Part shown: positions 62,401 through 64,000 of the stretch, in pieces
Numbering within the stretch: position 1 is the stretch's first letter
Layout of the letters: every line of letters begins with the position of its first letter
NCBI GenBank assembly: GCA_951802195.1
Contig: OX637625.1
Coordinates: 1,054,001 to 1,118,000 of the forward strand
DNA length: 64,000 nucleotides
Direction of reading: 5' to 3'
Source: Tausonia pullulans
Lineage: Eukaryota > Basidiomycota > Tremellomycetes > Cystofilobasidiales > Mrakiaceae
Made by a program: the position numbers and the translations under genes
The notes under the pieces: generated by a model
Databases searched by the model: none
What the model was told of the DNA's origin: nothing
Seen by the model: only the letters and a program-made list of their open reading frames with translations

Positions 62401-64000
62401 GAAGCGGACGGCAATGAAAAGAAGATTGGAAAGTATGAGATGAGAAGGAATCACCGAGGCGTCGCCGGCCGCGGAGCCAGGGCGAGTGAGGTCGATCCGT
62501 GTCAGGAAGGCCGGACAAATGGAAAGGATGACGGGCCTCCGGGCGGCCTCGACCTGTGTAATCCGGAGGGTACACTCGAGAAGGGCGGACCCGGCTTCGC
62601 TCGCATGCTCGGCCGCCCAGATCTCGGCTAGCTTCCTCTGGGCCTCGAGATAGACGTTGGGCGCGGAGCTGCCCACCGCCGGTTGGAGCCGAGCCAGCTG
62701 GCCCGACGTGTCGCGCTGGAGGAACTCGAAGAGGTTGAAGGCGTGTCGCCGAATGGCGATGTCTGGATGGCCAAGTTTGATAAGCGCGAGACACGCCTTC
62801 TGACTCTCAGAGAGCGCTGGGGGTTTGGGGCCGACGATAGCGTCGGCCACGTAGGCGAAGAAACAGCGGCGGAGGCCAAACTGATCGCCCTCGGCGCACG
62901 CTTGGTGAATGACCTCGTCAAGCAACGGAGCCCACTCCGAGTTGAATGTGAGGAGTGACGAGAGAGCTTTCCTGTGAGTCATAAGGGTCAGTTGGTCCCG
63001 CAATGGCAGGGGCTGGGAAGCCAGCGCACCTTCCAATCTCATGAGAGAAGGCGACACTCGACGAAAAGAGCGTCCGAATCCACTGAAGGACTGCAGATAA
63101 ATCGACACCGCGGTGGATGAGGCTGATGTTGCTCTCCCCGATCGACCGAGTGTTGAGAGCGCCGGCCGTCGAGTCCCTGCTCTGGAACTCGCTGAAAAAG
63201 ACGGTCCCTTGCTGTTCGAAGGTGAAGAACGCAAGTAAAGGTCAGTGATAGAGTAAGACCAGCAAGTATCGAGCGGTACCCACGCAAAGGGCGGCCATCG
63301 CGCTAGCCGCGTTTGAGGATAGCATCCTGAGTTCCGTCGCTACCGCGCTGAGCATTGCACCCCGATCACGCGAGTCCCGGTACGACTCGTTCGCAGCCAA
63401 GAGCGTCCTCGACTCCCGGGCCTGAGCAATGTCCGATCTTCGGCCGAGGCTGCACCAGTCGTCGCAACTTCGAAAGATGGCGCACCGGAGCTCGGACGAG
63501 AAAAACCGGTCCGGCCGTTCGACCGTTGCGAGACCGTCGGCGATATTTTGGACGATGACGCAAAAGTAGCGGCGGAGGCGATGGAGTTCAAAGTTATCCT
63601 TGACTTCTGGGCCGAGGAGGAAGTGATGCGTTTCGCGGACGAAGCGGAGCATAAGTTGGACAGTCTCGACGTCGTTGAGCGATCGTGGGTCTCGGATGAG
63701 CGGCGAAATCCGACTGTAGACGTGGGCGACGGCGATGAAGAGCCGGGTCTGAGGTGTCGTTTGGGCAATCGGCTTACTCCGAGCGAAGTCGTTCTGCAGG
63801 TGGCCCAGGATACCTGAGAGAGTCTTGAGTAGGCCTGGTAGGATCGGCTGCGTGATGTAGCCGAGACCCATAACGACTGCTTCTCGGAAGCGGACGTTCT
63901 CCGAACTAAGCAGGGGGATGAGATGTGGAAGGAGCACGGACGACATCGCGAGACGTTCGGCTTCCGGGTCCCGATTGGCAGAGGCACTGCTCCCCACCGG
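59450..64000 (-). CDS. TAO3: Mor2/Tao3/Furry cell morphogenesis protein, C-terminal part
   Basis: Very large HEAT/armadillo scaffold of the morphogenesis (RAM/MOR) network, which supports the NDR kinase (Cbk1/Orb6) in polarised growth. The visible part starts upstream of 64000 and reads VLLPHLIPLLSSENVRFREA, VVMGLGYITQPILPGLLKTL and ETHHFLLGPEVKDN. A long exon (about 61130-62980) is full of helical repeats, for example RKALSSLLTFNSEW, FAYVADAIVG, GLTIFDDLCGFIEPGAM and VWGALAVDWATSCPNRTLAC. The next exons carry LLMPLLRLLGTPLAPQALDVL (the MOR2-PAG1 C-terminal domain), an acidic stretch and a Ser-rich tail with a final KARPSA and TAG at 59450-59452. At least six introns are seen. Missing is the N-terminal half, beyond the window. 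Confidence 0.9.

Overview
This is a GC-rich, gene-dense fungal nuclear segment. Almost every gene is cut by several short GT-AG introns (mostly about 50-120 nt). The gene set is eukaryotic: cytochrome c1, ribosomal protein eL37, exosome Rrp4, GID ligase Rmd5, dynactin Arp10, Furry/Mor2 and a hybrid histidine kinase. Dense introns, high GC and these protein styles point to a basidiomycete, most likely a Pucciniomycotina (Microbotryomycetes-type) yeast. That placement is an inference from style and was not tested by a tree. I see no rRNA, tRNA, CRISPR array, transposon or virus-like element.

Layout. 1-1.3 kb: Och1-like mannosyltransferase (minus, cut by the window start). 1.8-6.1 kb: long acidic protein with a helical N-terminal domain and a Myb-like C-terminal segment (possible TRF-type telomere protein). 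6.4-7.6 kb: SFT2. 9.0-10.6 kb: RRP4. 11.27-11.79 kb: an RNase P RNA gene, recognised from conserved core sequences and long-range pairing. 12.8-15.3 kb: CYT1. 15.9-20.2 kb: two tandem Pgc1-type glycerophosphodiester phosphodiesterases. 20.9-22.8 kb: DGK1. 23.4-25.3 kb: RMD5/GID2. 25.5-26.4 kb: HIT hydrolase. 27.1-29.1 kb: divergent casein-kinase-1-like kinase. 29.4-30.5 kb: RING protein. 31.2-32.9 kb: ALG5. 33.4-34.2 kb: Ser/Ala-rich GPI-like wall protein. 34.6-36.4 kb: Sds3-like HDAC subunit. 36.7-37.5 kb: CBS-domain protein. 37.8-47.7 kb: very large group X hybrid histidine kinase. 48.9-49.7 kb: RPL37. 49.9-54.3 kb: RecQ helicase. 55.2-56.6 kb: SOD-fold mitoribosomal protein. 57.0-59.3 kb: ARP10. 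59.4-64 kb: C-terminal part of Mor2/Tao3/Furry (minus, runs off the window).

Most genes are unlinked housekeeping functions, as is usual in fungi. Some share themes. Och1, Alg5 and the GPI-like protein belong to glycosylation and the cell wall. Dgk1 and the two phosphodiesterases belong to phospholipid turnover. Rrp4 and the RNase P RNA are neighbours and both act on stable RNA. Several pairs (HIT/kinase, GPI-like/SDS3, mS42/ARP10, GDPD-B/DGK1, histidine kinase/RPL37) are divergent and share promoter regions. Exon joins were read by eye from splice signals and reading frame, so individual boundaries may be a few codons off. The most notable observations are the RNase P RNA gene, the possible TRF-like protein, the start-codon-only exon and 6-nt microexon of RPL37, and the degenerate kinase domain of the histidine kinase.
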